From the NCBI RefSeq assembly GCF_031928785.1, contig NZ_JARQAL010000005.1: 64,000 nucleotides of DNA. One strand, written 5' to 3'. The translations under genes and the position numbers were made by a program. A model generated the notes under the pieces. That model was not told the DNA's origin and made no database searches. It was given only the letters and a program-made list of their open reading frames with translations. Of this stretch, positions 1-9,045 are shown piece by piece (the first letter of the stretch is position 1; each line of letters opens with the position of its first letter). The stretch is from Enterococcus_C asini_A (GTDB lineage Bacteria > Bacillota > Bacilli > Lactobacillales > Enterococcaceae).

Positions 1-461
1 CATTTATAGTCTGTATTTTAAGACCACCGATGATTTATGGTCCAAATTCAGTAGGAAATTATCCTAAATTGGCCAAATTAGCTAAGAAAATCCCTGTCTT
101 TCCAAAGGTTAATAATCAAAGAAGTATGCTGTACATAGGGAATTTATCTGCGTTCCTTAAATTAATGATTGATACAAGGTTGTCTGGGACTTTTCATCCG
201 CAAAACAAAGAATATGCGAATACTTCTGAAATGGTGAAGTTAATTGCTGAAGCTCATGATAGGAATCTTTTATTACTCCCAGGATTTAGTGGAGTAATTA
301 AACTCGCTTCTACTCGAGTAGGAGTTCTTAGAAAAGTATTTGGTTCATTAATATATCAGAAAAATACAGTTGGTTTTCCGGACAGTAAATTCCACCATAT
401 AAAACTAGAATATCAAGATAAAAATTTTAAAAATAGTATTTTTGAATCAGAGAATAAGTAA
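1..461 (+). CDS. NAD-dependent epimerase/dehydratase, C-terminal part (cut by window edge)
   Basis: The frame is open from the first bases of the window, so only the C-terminal ~153 residues are visible. It contains the RPPMIYGPN motif typical of extended SDR sugar-nucleotide epimerases, just after the catalytic YxxxK region that lies outside the window, followed by a substrate-binding half with YIGN and a basic tail. Such proteins epimerise or dehydrate UDP-sugars for surface polysaccharides. It stops 33 bp before a GT4 glycosyltransferase in the same direction, so it belongs to the polysaccharide operon. The exact sugar specificity cannot be read from this fragment. Confidence 0.8.
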   Translation, partial: FIVCILRPPMIYGPNSVGNYPKLAKLAKKIPVFPKVNNQRSMLYIGNLSAFLKLMIDTRLSGTFHPQNKEYANTSEMVKLIAEAHDRNLLLLPGFSGVIKLASTRVGVLRKVFGSLIYQKNTVGFPDSKFHHIKLEYQDKNFKNSIFESENK

Positions 462-494
462 ATAAAAAAACGAAAGTGGATATGGGCATAAAAT

Positions 495-1589
495 ATGGCA
501 AAAATAATGATAATTGCAACGGTAGATCAACATATCAGACATTTTCACCTTCCTTTAATAAAAGCTTTAGTTCAGAAGGGTCATAAAGTTTATATTGCAT
601 CCAATGGTCAAGAAGTATTTGAAAATGTCACAAAAAAATATGATCTGCCTTTCCAAAGGAACCCTTTCCATTTGGATAATATGATTGCATATAGAAAATT
701 ACGTAAAATATTTGGAAATGAAAATTTTGATGTGATACACGTGAATACTCCTGTAGGTTCTGTTATTGGCAGATTGGCTGCCAAAAAATTAAGAAAAAGT
801 GGACTTAAAGTTATTTATACAGCGCATGGTTTTCATTTTTTTAAAGGTGCTTCTAAAAAAAATTGGTTGCTATTTTATCCTATTGAAAGATATTTGATGA
901 AGTATACAGATGCTCTGATTACTATGAACGATGAAGATTTTAATAGAGCTAAGAGTATGGCAGCAAAAAATTCAAAGCTAGTTATTAAGAAAGTTAATGG
1001 TGTAGGCGTTAATTTAGAACGAGAAAAACTGAATGCTTATGAAAAAGAAAAACTAATTAATCAATATAATTTGAAAAATTCAAAAATTATTACGTGTGTG
1101 GCTGAAATAAGTCGTAGGAAAAACCAAGAAGAACTAATTGAGGCGTTTAGCAAATTTAAAGATGGAGATGAATTAAATACTAAGTTACTTCTGATTGGAG
1201 GAGGAAAACTAATAGATGAATTGAAATATAAGGTAAATGATTTAGGATTATCTGATAACGTGATTTTTACTGGGTATCAGACGAATATAGATGCATTTTT
1301 AGAAATTACGGATGTCCTAGTCTCAGCCTCTAAGCAAGAAGGTCTTCCTGTAAATATTATTGAAGCCATGTCTCATGGACTTCCGATTGTGGCTAGTGAG
1401 ATTAGAGGGCATGTAGATTTACTTGAGGAGTATCCAAATGGTGAATTATATGAACTGAGAGATATCAATATGCTTAGTAATGCGATTGTTCGAGCTTTGA
1501 GTAAAGACAGATTGGATTTTGATCTAACCAAATATTCCGTAGGCTCGGTGATTGATAAAACTTTGAATATTTATAGTTTATTTCTGTAA
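495..1589 (+). CDS. GT4-family glycosyltransferase
   Basis: The 364-residue protein has the two Rossmann lobes of GT-B enzymes. The N-terminal half starts with KIMIIATVDQHIRHFHLP and carries VIHVNTPVGSVIGR and YTAHGFHFF. The C-terminal half has the GT4 donor site: ISRRKNQEELIEAF, LLLIGGG, VIFTGYQ and EGLPVNIIEAMSHGLPIVAS, which includes the EX7E nucleotide-sugar pattern. The HGFHF type is common in enzymes adding an early sugar to undecaprenyl-linked repeat units. It probably acts at the inner face of the membrane. Donor and acceptor are not predictable. It sits between the epimerase and a DUF6625 gene. Confidence 0.88.
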   Translation: MAKIMIIATVDQHIRHFHLPLIKALVQKGHKVYIASNGQEVFENVTKKYDLPFQRNPFHLDNMIAYRKLRKIFGNENFDVIHVNTPVGSVIGRLAAKKLRKSGLKVIYTAHGFHFFKGASKKNWLLFYPIERYLMKYTDALITMNDEDFNRAKSMAAKNSKLVIKKVNGVGVNLEREKLNAYEKEKLINQYNLKNSKIITCVAEISRRKNQEELIEAFSKFKDGDELNTKLLLIGGGKLIDELKYKVNDLGLSDNVIFTGYQTNIDAFLEITDVLVSASKQEGLPVNIIEAMSHGLPIVASEIRGHVDLLEEYPNGELYELRDINMLSNAIVRALSKDRLDFDLTKYSVGSVIDKTLNIYSLFL

Positions 1590-1618
1590 AGAAAATTGTT
1601 TTTATATGGAGAGATTAA

Positions 1619-2635
1619 ATGAGTAAAATAGTAATGATTCAAGCGTATTTTGGTGAGTTACCTAACTTTTTTGAACTATGGCTACATTCGGCAAAAAATA
1701 ATTTGGACATTGATTTTTTGATTTTTACAGATGATAATGTATCAAAATATAATTTGAGTCCTAATATTAAAGTAGTAAATATTTCTTTTTCCGAGGTATC
1801 ATCTCTTATTTCAAAAAAAATAAAGATGGATATATCCATAGAAAATCCATATAAAATGTGCGATTTCCGTCCTTTTTATGGTGTGATATTTGATGAATAT
1901 TTATATCGCTATTCACATTGGGGATATTTCGATTTTGATCTGTATTTTGGACAACTAAATAAATTTATTACTTCTGATTTATTAAATGAATATGATAAGA
2001 TTGGAATTTATGGACATCTTACAATATTAAAAAATGAAAAAAAGGTAATGGATGTTATTCTCAACCGTGATAATTGGCCCTATTCTCTAGAATATATGTT
2101 AACGTCAAAAAAACTTTTTGCATTAGATGAGAGTGGCGGGATGAACATTTTATTCAGTTCTCCAGAATTAAAGCAAAAGCAACTTGTAATTAGCGATATT
2201 AATTATATGTTGCCAATTTGGTCTGACGTTAGATTTGATTGTGCATATCAATTTTTCTTTGTTGACAAGGGAAAAGTTTATATAGCAAGATCAAGTGATG
2301 AAAAGAAAGAAATCCTTATAGAAGAAGTTGCGTACATTCACTATCAAAAACGTGTTGTAAGATATTCTAATATAGATATGGATAAACCATTTTATTTCTC
2401 AAATGATGGTATTTTCAATTTTACTGAGGATAAATTTAATTCTCTTGTGTTTAGTTCTGAAATTACAAAAGGATACAGAAAAAAATATATATTAAAAAAT
2501 GCAATAAAGAAATTTTATATGTATCTGACAAATACTTCGTCTTTTAGTATAAAGATTAAAAAAACACAAAGGCGATGGAGAAAGATATTTAGCGAAGAAA
2601 CTCCTACCAATATTATCAGAGTAGAAAAATTATAA
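1619..2635 (+). CDS. DUF6625-family protein, probable glycosyltransferase
   Basis: The 338-residue protein begins MSKIVMIQAYFGELPNFFELWLHSAKNN and continues with FLIFTDD, a layout seen in DUF6625 proteins of surface-polysaccharide loci. A YFDFDLYFG segment (about residue 103) supplies a DxD-like acidic pair after HWGYF, which resembles the metal-binding site of GT-A enzymes. No membrane segment is evident, and the C-terminus is very basic. The glycosyltransferase role is an inference from fold-like motifs and position between a GT4 gene and the polymerase. The start has a GGAGAGAT ribosome site. Confidence 0.7.
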   Translation: MSKIVMIQAYFGELPNFFELWLHSAKNNLDIDFLIFTDDNVSKYNLSPNIKVVNISFSEVSSLISKKIKMDISIENPYKMCDFRPFYGVIFDEYLYRYSHWGYFDFDLYFGQLNKFITSDLLNEYDKIGIYGHLTILKNEKKVMDVILNRDNWPYSLEYMLTSKKLFALDESGGMNILFSSPELKQKQLVISDINYMLPIWSDVRFDCAYQFFFVDKGKVYIARSSDEKKEILIEEVAYIHYQKRVVRYSNIDMDKPFYFSNDGIFNFTEDKFNSLVFSSEITKGYRKKYILKNAIKKFYMYLTNTSSFSIKIKKTQRRWRKIFSEETPTNIIRVEKL

Positions 2636-2645
2636 GGGGTAAGCA

Positions 2646-3944
2646 ATGAAGTATACTTGGTTTTCATTTTTTTTAAGCTTAGTAGCGATTAGATTTTACG
2701 GCATGGCTACAGATAATCAATCTCCACAAATTTATTTTTTTGTGGCAGCAGTAACTGTGATAGTATTTTTATTGACATATATTTCTGAATTGAAGATTAA
2801 TCCTAAATGGATGGTCCCTATTGGTATTACCTTAATTGCCCAAATGATAGGGATCAGTCATATTATATCAGTTTCAGATTGGGGAACTGTTTTATCGGCA
2901 GATACAAGTATTCCATTTACATTTGTTAATCCGGATAATTATCAAGGGCTTGCAGCAGAATATGCAACTGTTGGTTGGATGAGTCGGAGTTTAAACTATT
3001 CGTTATTGCTAGGAATAGTTTATAAAATTTGTGGAGTGAGTAGTTTAATTGGAGAAATGCTATCTGTATTATTTTACTATTCTTCTTTAGAATTGTTCGT
3101 AAAAACAGTTCGCTATTATGATATAAAAATAATAAACAGTGAAGAATTTAAAATTTCTTTTTTGATCCTCTTATTTTATCCCCAACTTATTTCAGAGAGT
3201 ATACAGATTCATAGAGAGTTGCTTATTATTTATCTACTTTCTTTTTCTCTCTTTTTTTTCGTTAAATGGTGGAAAACTTCGAAGTATGTTTATATTTTTT
3301 TATCAATGATACCTGTCGTTCTTGCAGGAATTTTGCACGGTGGGAGTATATTTTTAGCTGTAGGTATCGCACTTTCAATTATACTTTATAGCAGTAGCAG
3401 ATTGGAGGCAAAAATAACTGTTAAAACATTTTCTTATTTAATTTTATTACTATTTATTGGGATTTTTGTAATGTCACGAGTTGATTTTGATAAATTTAAT
3501 AATTTAGATGTTACAACTCTAGCTCTTGAACGAGGGAATTCAACAGGAATTGGGGGAAGTGGTTATACTGCGGGGATCTCGATTGGAAATCCCATTCTTT
3601 CTGCAATTGTTAATACTCCAATAAAGATGTTTTATTTTTTGTTTTCACCGCTTCCTCATAACTGGCGAGGGATTATGGATGTTATATCATTTTTGATGTC
3701 ATCGTTACTTTATTTAATACCTTTTTTTGTTGTTTTAAAAGATAAAATAATGAATCGGCTGGATGACAACTTAGCTTGGAGTATATTTTTAAGTTTGGGA
3801 ATATTTTCTATTCCTTTTGCTTGGGGTGTTTCAAACTCAGGTACTGCTATTAGACACAGGTCCAAAATAATTATCTGGCTCGTTTTTTTGATTCTATTAT
3901 TATTGAAAAATCGTAAAAGCAATCTGAAAGGAAAAAGTAAATAA
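2646..3944 (+). CDS. Wzy-like polysaccharide polymerase, multi-spanning membrane protein
   Basis: The 432-residue product is almost wholly hydrophobic, with about ten to twelve predicted membrane spans. An extended hydrophilic loop after the third or fourth span contains GLAAEYATVGWMSRSLNYSLLLG, and there is an IHRELLIIYLLS segment near the middle. This is the topology of oligosaccharide repeat-unit polymerases and O-antigen ligases, which are poorly conserved in sequence, so the call rests on topology and context: glycosyltransferases before it and a flippase at 7532. It starts 10 bp after the DUF6625 stop behind a GGGG site. A remnant glycosyltransferase follows immediately. Confidence 0.68.
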   Translation: MKYTWFSFFLSLVAIRFYGMATDNQSPQIYFFVAAVTVIVFLLTYISELKINPKWMVPIGITLIAQMIGISHIISVSDWGTVLSADTSIPFTFVNPDNYQGLAAEYATVGWMSRSLNYSLLLGIVYKICGVSSLIGEMLSVLFYYSSLELFVKTVRYYDIKIINSEEFKISFLILLFYPQLISESIQIHRELLIIYLLSFSLFFFVKWWKTSKYVYIFLSMIPVVLAGILHGGSIFLAVGIALSIILYSSSRLEAKITVKTFSYLILLLFIGIFVMSRVDFDKFNNLDVTTLALERGNSTGIGGSGYTAGISIGNPILSAIVNTPIKMFYFLFSPLPHNWRGIMDVISFLMSSLLYLIPFFVVLKDKIMNRLDDNLAWSIFLSLGIFSIPFAWGVSNSGTAIRHRSKIIIWLVFLILLLLKNRKSNLKGKSK

Positions 3945-3945
3945 T

Positions 3946-4074
3946 ATGGTGAAAATAAAAGTTTTATCAGTTTATGTTGGTTTAGGAACAGGTGGATTGG
4001 AGTCACTTATGGTTAATAGTATATTACCTAATTTAAATACGAATGAATTTCATATGGATTTTGTAACGCATTAA
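3946..4074 (+). pseudogene. Decayed GT4 glycosyltransferase, N-terminal remnant
   Basis: An ATG one base after the polymerase stop opens a 42-codon frame reading MVKIKVLSVYVGLGTGGLES and ending DFVTH, then TAA. The GGLES and DFVTH elements match the first 40 residues of GT4 enzymes (usual GGxE and FDFV[VT]H), which should run to about 360 residues. Traces of the rest (KNEDQR, then DLEELKREIL) persist in the same region up to about 4170 between stop codons. The gene has therefore lost most of its body by deletion and frame decay. Confidence 0.65.
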
Positions 4075-4281
4075 AAAAATGAAGATCAAAGAAATATATA
4101 GATAAATAATGATTTAGAAGAATTGAAAAGAGAAATTTTATATAATATTTTACATCAGTTTTTTCTTTGACTTTACTTAATATATCTATAAATAGGAATT
4201 ACCAGTAGCTGTGAGAGCTAACTAGTTCATTAAAAATTTTGCTCAATAAAACTCTGTTGTAAGATGGAGGAAGGAGATATC

Positions 4282-5082
4282 ATGGAAGAAATTAATCAGG
4301 TACAAAGTGAAGTATTCGACATTTTAGTTTTTGTAGATGAATTCTGCAAAAAAAATGATATCAGGTATTTTTTAATTGGGGGCACATTGTTAGGAGCTAT
4401 CAGACACAAGGGATTTATTCCGTGGGATGATGATGCGGATATTGGTATGACTCGAGAAAATTATAATAAATTCATAAAGATATTTATAAGAGAACAAAAT
4501 GGACTGAACCCATATGTATTGAAAGCTTCTGAAAATGATGCTAATTTTGGTGCTGCATTTGCCAAAGTCTGCAATAAGAATATCGAAATTATTGAGCACG
4601 GAGAAAAACAAAATCTTTTTGTTGATATTTTTCCATATGATGCCATTACAGACAATAAATATACAAATGCTCGCTTTTTCGCAAAATTCAAAGTTTATGA
4701 TTATTTACTTAGGTTTCGTCTAAATGATCTTCGAGGAAAGTTAATCCCTATAAAAAAAATAATTTCCTTTTTTTCGGATGTATTCACTGGTCATCGCTCT
4801 ATTGAGTATTTGGTTCAAAAAAGGAATAAAGTTTTGGAGACTTTCTTTCATAGTCCAAAAGGATTAATATGTGCAAACTTATGTTCACCATACTCTTATA
4901 GAAGAGAGCATGTTACGAGAATAAATGTGGAACAACTAGATTATGCAATTTTCGAAGGTAAAGAGTTTCCTATTCCAGTTGGATGGGACGAGTTATTATC
5001 AAATATGTATGGAGATTATCTAAAATTACCCCCTGAAGAGGATAGGAGACCGAGACATATTGAACGCATTATTAAATTCTGA
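4282..5082 (+). CDS. LicD-family phosphotransferase
   Basis: The protein has the LicD signature near its N-terminus: YFLIGGTLLGAIRHKGFIPWDDDADIGM, with the WDDDAD metal-binding acidic cluster. LicD proteins transfer phosphocholine or other phospho-substituents onto surface glycans and belong to the nucleotidyltransferase-like superfamily. The C-terminal part (SNMYGDYLKLPPEEDR) is also typical. I prefer the ATG at 4282 over the in-frame ATG at 4264, because GGAAGGAG lies 6 bases before it and the upstream ATG has no site. There is no choline-supply gene nearby, so the substituent is unknown. Confidence 0.88.
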   Translation: MEEINQVQSEVFDILVFVDEFCKKNDIRYFLIGGTLLGAIRHKGFIPWDDDADIGMTRENYNKFIKIFIREQNGLNPYVLKASENDANFGAAFAKVCNKNIEIIEHGEKQNLFVDIFPYDAITDNKYTNARFFAKFKVYDYLLRFRLNDLRGKLIPIKKIISFFSDVFTGHRSIEYLVQKRNKVLETFFHSPKGLICANLCSPYSYRREHVTRINVEQLDYAIFEGKEFPIPVGWDELLSNMYGDYLKLPPEEDRRPRHIERIIKF

Positions 5083-5192
5083 TAGGTCCAGGAATAGATT
5101 CTGTACTTTCTAAATATTTTTTTTACTATTTATTTGACTTATAAAATGAACTAGTAGTTCTAATAATCTCAATATATGATTAAGGAGAAGAT

Positions 5193-6179
5193 ATGGTTAG
5201 CGACAATCCTAAAATTTCGATTATTATTCCAATTTATAATGCAGAAAGTCATTTAGAAGAATGTTTGATTTCAATTACTAATCAAACATTTAATTCATTT
5301 GAAGTATTACTTATTGATGATGGCTCAATAGATAATTCTAAGGAAGTAGCAACTGAATTTGAAAGAAATGATTTAAGATTTCATTATTTTTATCAAAAAA
5401 ACAAAGGGGTTTCATCGGCAAGAAATAAAGGACTAGATTTTTCTAAGGGTGAGTATATTGTTTTTATTGATTCTGATGATACCATTAACTCTACATTTTT
5501 AGAAAATCTTTTCAATGGGATGGAAAAGCAATATGACTTTGTAGCATCGGGCCATATATTTATTAATAAAAAGAAAAACTTATACGAGAAAAGAGTGCCG
5601 GCAGTTTTAGGTGAAATTTCACGATCAATCTGTATACAAGCTATAATTAGTGATAATTCAATTTATACTTTTCCATGGAATAAAATATATCATGAAAATA
5701 TAATAAAAAAATATAATATCCGATTTGATGAATCTATTTCTTATGGGGAGGATTTCTTATTCCTTATCACATATATTATGAAATGTCATTCCTATTTGTT
5801 TATTGAATCAACTGACTATAATTACATGCAGCATGATGATAGTGTTACAAATAATTATTCAGTTAGCGGAATAACGAAAAGATTAACCTATTTAGTGGCC
5901 ATGGGAAAAGGACAAGCTATATTACCTAGAGAATGTTTAGAAGAGAAAAAAATGATTAAAGTAAAATATAATAATTTTGGTTTAACTATTTATAGATTGA
6001 TGAAAAAAATGAAGTTTCCTGATTCTGAAATAAAAAAATTAAGAAGAGAATTGAAAAATAATTACCAATTGATAAAGTCAAATTTAGAAGTTCGCGGAAA
6101 AATAAAATATTACTCTTGCATTTTTTTTCCAAATATCACTAATCTATTTATTAGAATTGTTCGCAATGAAAATAATTAG
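5193..6179 (+). CDS. GT2-family glycosyltransferase
   Basis: A GT-A fold enzyme of 328 residues. ISIIIPIYNAESHLEECL opens the nucleotide-binding domain, LLIDDGSIDNS follows, and FIDSDDTIN supplies the DxD metal site near residue 93. The YGEDFLF element in the middle is the usual acceptor-side catalytic region. The C-terminal third is basic and lysine-rich, fitting membrane association. AAGGAGAAGAT precedes the start. It lies alone between two gaps of 110 and about 200 bp that look like rearranged spacer, so it may be transcribed separately. Confidence 0.9.
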   Translation: MVSDNPKISIIIPIYNAESHLEECLISITNQTFNSFEVLLIDDGSIDNSKEVATEFERNDLRFHYFYQKNKGVSSARNKGLDFSKGEYIVFIDSDDTINSTFLENLFNGMEKQYDFVASGHIFINKKKNLYEKRVPAVLGEISRSICIQAIISDNSIYTFPWNKIYHENIIKKYNIRFDESISYGEDFLFLITYIMKCHSYLFIESTDYNYMQHDDSVTNNYSVSGITKRLTYLVAMGKGQAILPRECLEEKKMIKVKYNNFGLTIYRLMKKMKFPDSEIKKLRRELKNNYQLIKSNLEVRGKIKYYSCIFFPNITNLFIRIVRNENN

Positions 6180-6384
6180 GAAAATGAAAATCTGTAGTTT
6201 CATATAGCTGTTCTTTTCCGTAAAGTATAGAACTGGGTTAGTTCATTATGGTTTATACATTAAAAAATATGTATTGCTGTTAAGTATCAGACAATATTTA
6301 AGCAAATAAAAGTTACTATAGTTATATCGTTTATAGAGATTGATATGATTCAGTCAGATTTAATTGAGGGGACAGAGAAAGCCA

Positions 6385-7539
6385 GTGAAAATTGCAATTC
6401 AAACAATTGTTGATTATAACAATTACGGGAATAGACTACAAAATTATGCGTTACAAAAAATTCTTGAAAATCGAGATTATGAAGTTGTGACATTAAGAAA
6501 TAATTTTAGTAATCCTTATCTTTCTAATGCACAACCTAATAATAAAATTGTGAAAGTTTTGAGTAGTGTGAAAGACGGTTCTTTTATAAATAAATTAAGT
6601 AGTAGATTTGGTCGAAAGTATAAACTCATTAGTAAGTACCAAAGTAAGAGATTAGAAATATTTAAAGGCTTTTCGATGGAATATATACGTGAAAGCAGTG
6701 ATATATATAATGAAAAGCTACAAAATAGTGACGAATTAAAAAAATTTGATGCCTTTATTATTGGTAGTGATCAAGTTTGGAATTATTCTTTTCGTAGGTT
6801 TTCAGAATTTGATTTTTTGCCATTAGTAAATCAGCCCAAAATATCCTATGCTGCTTCTTTTGGTGTGGATACTATTCCTAAGAATATGAAAGAAATTTAT
6901 TCGAAAAACCTTTCAACTCTCGACTATATTTCTGTCCGAGAAGATAAAGGAAAAGATATTATTCATGAGTTAGTTCCAGATAAACCTGCCAAAGTAGTAC
7001 TGGATCCCACATTAATGTTGGATAAGCAAGAATGGCGAGAGTTGATTCAAGATAGAAAGGTATATACAGATAAATTTGTACTAACTTACTTTTTAGATGA
7101 GCCAACAACTGAAAATCAAAAATATATTTCAAAAATTGCAAAAGGAAATAACTTAGAAGTAAAAAAATTGGCTAATGTCTTTGATGAGGAACTCTGGCTT
7201 GCTGACCCTGCCGAATTTGTAAATCTTTTTTCACAAGCAGAAATAGTATTTACAGATTCTTTTCATGCATGTGTCTTTTCAATTATTTTTGAGAAGTATT
7301 TTGAGATTTTTGAGAGAAATACAAAAATGAAATCTATGAATTCAAGAATTGATACGTTAATGAGTAATTTGCATACGGGAAATAGATGGCATCGTGGTAA
7401 TTCTAATTTATTGGAATTACCAGATTATCATGTAATCAATCAGTATCTTGAAGAACAAAGAAAAGAGTCTTATGATTTTTTAGAGTCGTCATTGACTGAA
7501 TGCAAAAAAAAATTGAAGGTTGTCGATCAAGATGTCTAA
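6385..7539 (+). CDS. Polysaccharide pyruvyl transferase family protein
   Basis: The product matches the WcaK/CsaB-like family: KIAIQTIVDYNNYGNRLQNYALQ at the N-terminus, FDAFIIGSDQVWN about residue 130, ISYAASFG, a VLDPTLMLD strand and FTDSFHACVFSIIF near the C-terminus. These enzymes transfer pyruvate from phosphoenolpyruvate to sugars as ketals on surface glycans. The open frame begins with a TTG at 6364, but the GTG at 6385 gives the usual KIAIQT start and has GAGGGG upstream. It overlaps the flippase start by 8 bases, indicating translational coupling. Confidence 0.87.
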   Translation: MKIAIQTIVDYNNYGNRLQNYALQKILENRDYEVVTLRNNFSNPYLSNAQPNNKIVKVLSSVKDGSFINKLSSRFGRKYKLISKYQSKRLEIFKGFSMEYIRESSDIYNEKLQNSDELKKFDAFIIGSDQVWNYSFRRFSEFDFLPLVNQPKISYAASFGVDTIPKNMKEIYSKNLSTLDYISVREDKGKDIIHELVPDKPAKVVLDPTLMLDKQEWRELIQDRKVYTDKFVLTYFLDEPTTENQKYISKIAKGNNLEVKKLANVFDEELWLADPAEFVNLFSQAEIVFTDSFHACVFSIIFEKYFEIFERNTKMKSMNSRIDTLMSNLHTGNRWHRGNSNLLELPDYHVINQYLEEQRKESYDFLESSLTECKKKLKVVDQDV

Positions 7540-9037
7540 TCAAAGAAGATTAGGAGCTGTTTTATCTTATGTAAATATCATCTTAAAGAATATAACAAAC
7601 TTCTTATATGTACCAATTTTATTAAGATTGGTTGGTCAGGCTGATTATGGTTTGTTCCAGATGACTAACTCGGTTACTTCAAGTCTGACTATCCTCTCTA
7701 TGGGATTATCAAGTGCCTATGTTAAGTTTTATATCGATTATAAGACCAAGGAAAAAGAAGAGGAGATTAAGAAATTAAATGGGCTCTATTTGGTCTTATT
7801 CATTTTAATCAGTATTATAGCGCTGATAATTGGGATTATATTAACTTTTAATACCTCAAGGCTGTTTGGAAATAGTTTAAGCGAGCGAGAAATTAAACTC
7901 ACAGAAAAATTGATGTTTATTTTAGTTCTTAATATTGCAATTACTTTTCCTTCGTCGGTATTTGATTCAAATATAATGGTAAATCAACATTTTGTTTTTC
8001 AACAGTCAAGGAAAATTTTTCAAACAATTTTGGTTCCAGTTTTGTCAATTGCGTTGATTTACTTAGGTTTTGGAATCTTAGCAGTGGGCCTTACGCAATT
8101 GTTTATTACGTTTGTTTATTTAATAATAAATATTCGCTATTGCCGTAAAAAATTAGCAATGAAGTTTATTTTTCATGGTTTTACCAAGCCCCTAATTAAA
8201 CAACTGCTAGCTTTTTCTTTTTTTATTTTATTGAATCAAATTGTCGATTTGATTAATAATAATGCTCCAAATTTTGTTATCGGTATGGTCAGAGGTGCAA
8301 GAGATGTGGCAACATTTGCAATAGCTCTTCAAATAAAAAACATGTTCTTTATGCTATCTACTTCCCTATCATCAGTTTTTGTGCCCCAAGTGAATGAATA
8401 CGTGAGTTCAAATAAACCTACGGAAGTATTGACTGACTTGATGATACGAGTAGGCAGAATCCAAATGACGATTCTCTTTTTTATTTTAGGTGGTTTCATT
8501 ATTATTGGTCGCTTCTTTATTTCAATTTGGGCTGGCTCAGAAAATATGGATGCCTATCTACTTATTATTTTGATGGTCCTACCCTCAATAATACCTTTAT
8601 CGCAAAATGTTGGTATTGAAATCCAAAGAGCGCAAAATAAGCATATTTTTAGATCTGTATCTTATAGTATTTTTGCAGTCTTCAATATTGTGATAACCTA
8701 CTTCGGTGCAAAATATTTTGGATTGATAGGAGCAAGCTTTGGTTACATTTTTAGTATTATTTTTGCTAATGGACTATTGATGAATTGGTACTATCATACA
8801 AAGCTATTTTTAGATATGAAGATGTTTTGGAAAAACTCGTTACCTGTCATACTACCTTTTATGGTTGCTACAGGAATTTTACTAGTTTTTCAAGTATATA
8901 TTCCTGTTAACAGTTATTTACAATTTATTATACAGGGAGTAATTTACGTAGTAATCTTTGTTATTTTCTATTTTAAATGGATTGCAACAGATTATGAAAA
9001 GCAACAGATCTATAGTATTAAAAAATTAGGAAGATAA
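7532..9037 (+). CDS. Wzx-type polysaccharide flippase
   Basis: About 501 residues with some 14 predicted membrane spans and the MATE/MVF-like start LGAVLSYVNIILKNITNFLYVPILLRLVGQADYG. This is the layout of O-unit flippases that move undecaprenyl-linked repeats across the membrane. The ATG at 7532 overlaps the stop of the pyruvyl transferase and is spaced from an AAGG site, whereas the in-frame TTG at 7520 is too close to it. It would work with the polymerase at 2646. Confidence 0.88.
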   Translation: MSNQRRLGAVLSYVNIILKNITNFLYVPILLRLVGQADYGLFQMTNSVTSSLTILSMGLSSAYVKFYIDYKTKEKEEEIKKLNGLYLVLFILISIIALIIGIILTFNTSRLFGNSLSEREIKLTEKLMFILVLNIAITFPSSVFDSNIMVNQHFVFQQSRKIFQTILVPVLSIALIYLGFGILAVGLTQLFITFVYLIINIRYCRKKLAMKFIFHGFTKPLIKQLLAFSFFILLNQIVDLINNNAPNFVIGMVRGARDVATFAIALQIKNMFFMLSTSLSSVFVPQVNEYVSSNKPTEVLTDLMIRVGRIQMTILFFILGGFIIIGRFFISIWAGSENMDAYLLIILMVLPSIIPLSQNVGIEIQRAQNKHIFRSVSYSIFAVFNIVITYFGAKYFGLIGASFGYIFSIIFANGLLMNWYYHTKLFLDMKMFWKNSLPVILPFMVATGILLVFQVYIPVNSYLQFIIQGVIYVVIFVIFYFKWIATDYEKQQIYSIKKLGR

Positions 9038-9045
9038 GGTGAAAA

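Noticed and set aside
3710..4006. A 98-codon minus-strand frame over the polymerase end
   Set aside because: It is antisense to a hydrophobic membrane gene and to the glycosyltransferase remnant; low complexity and no ribosome site.
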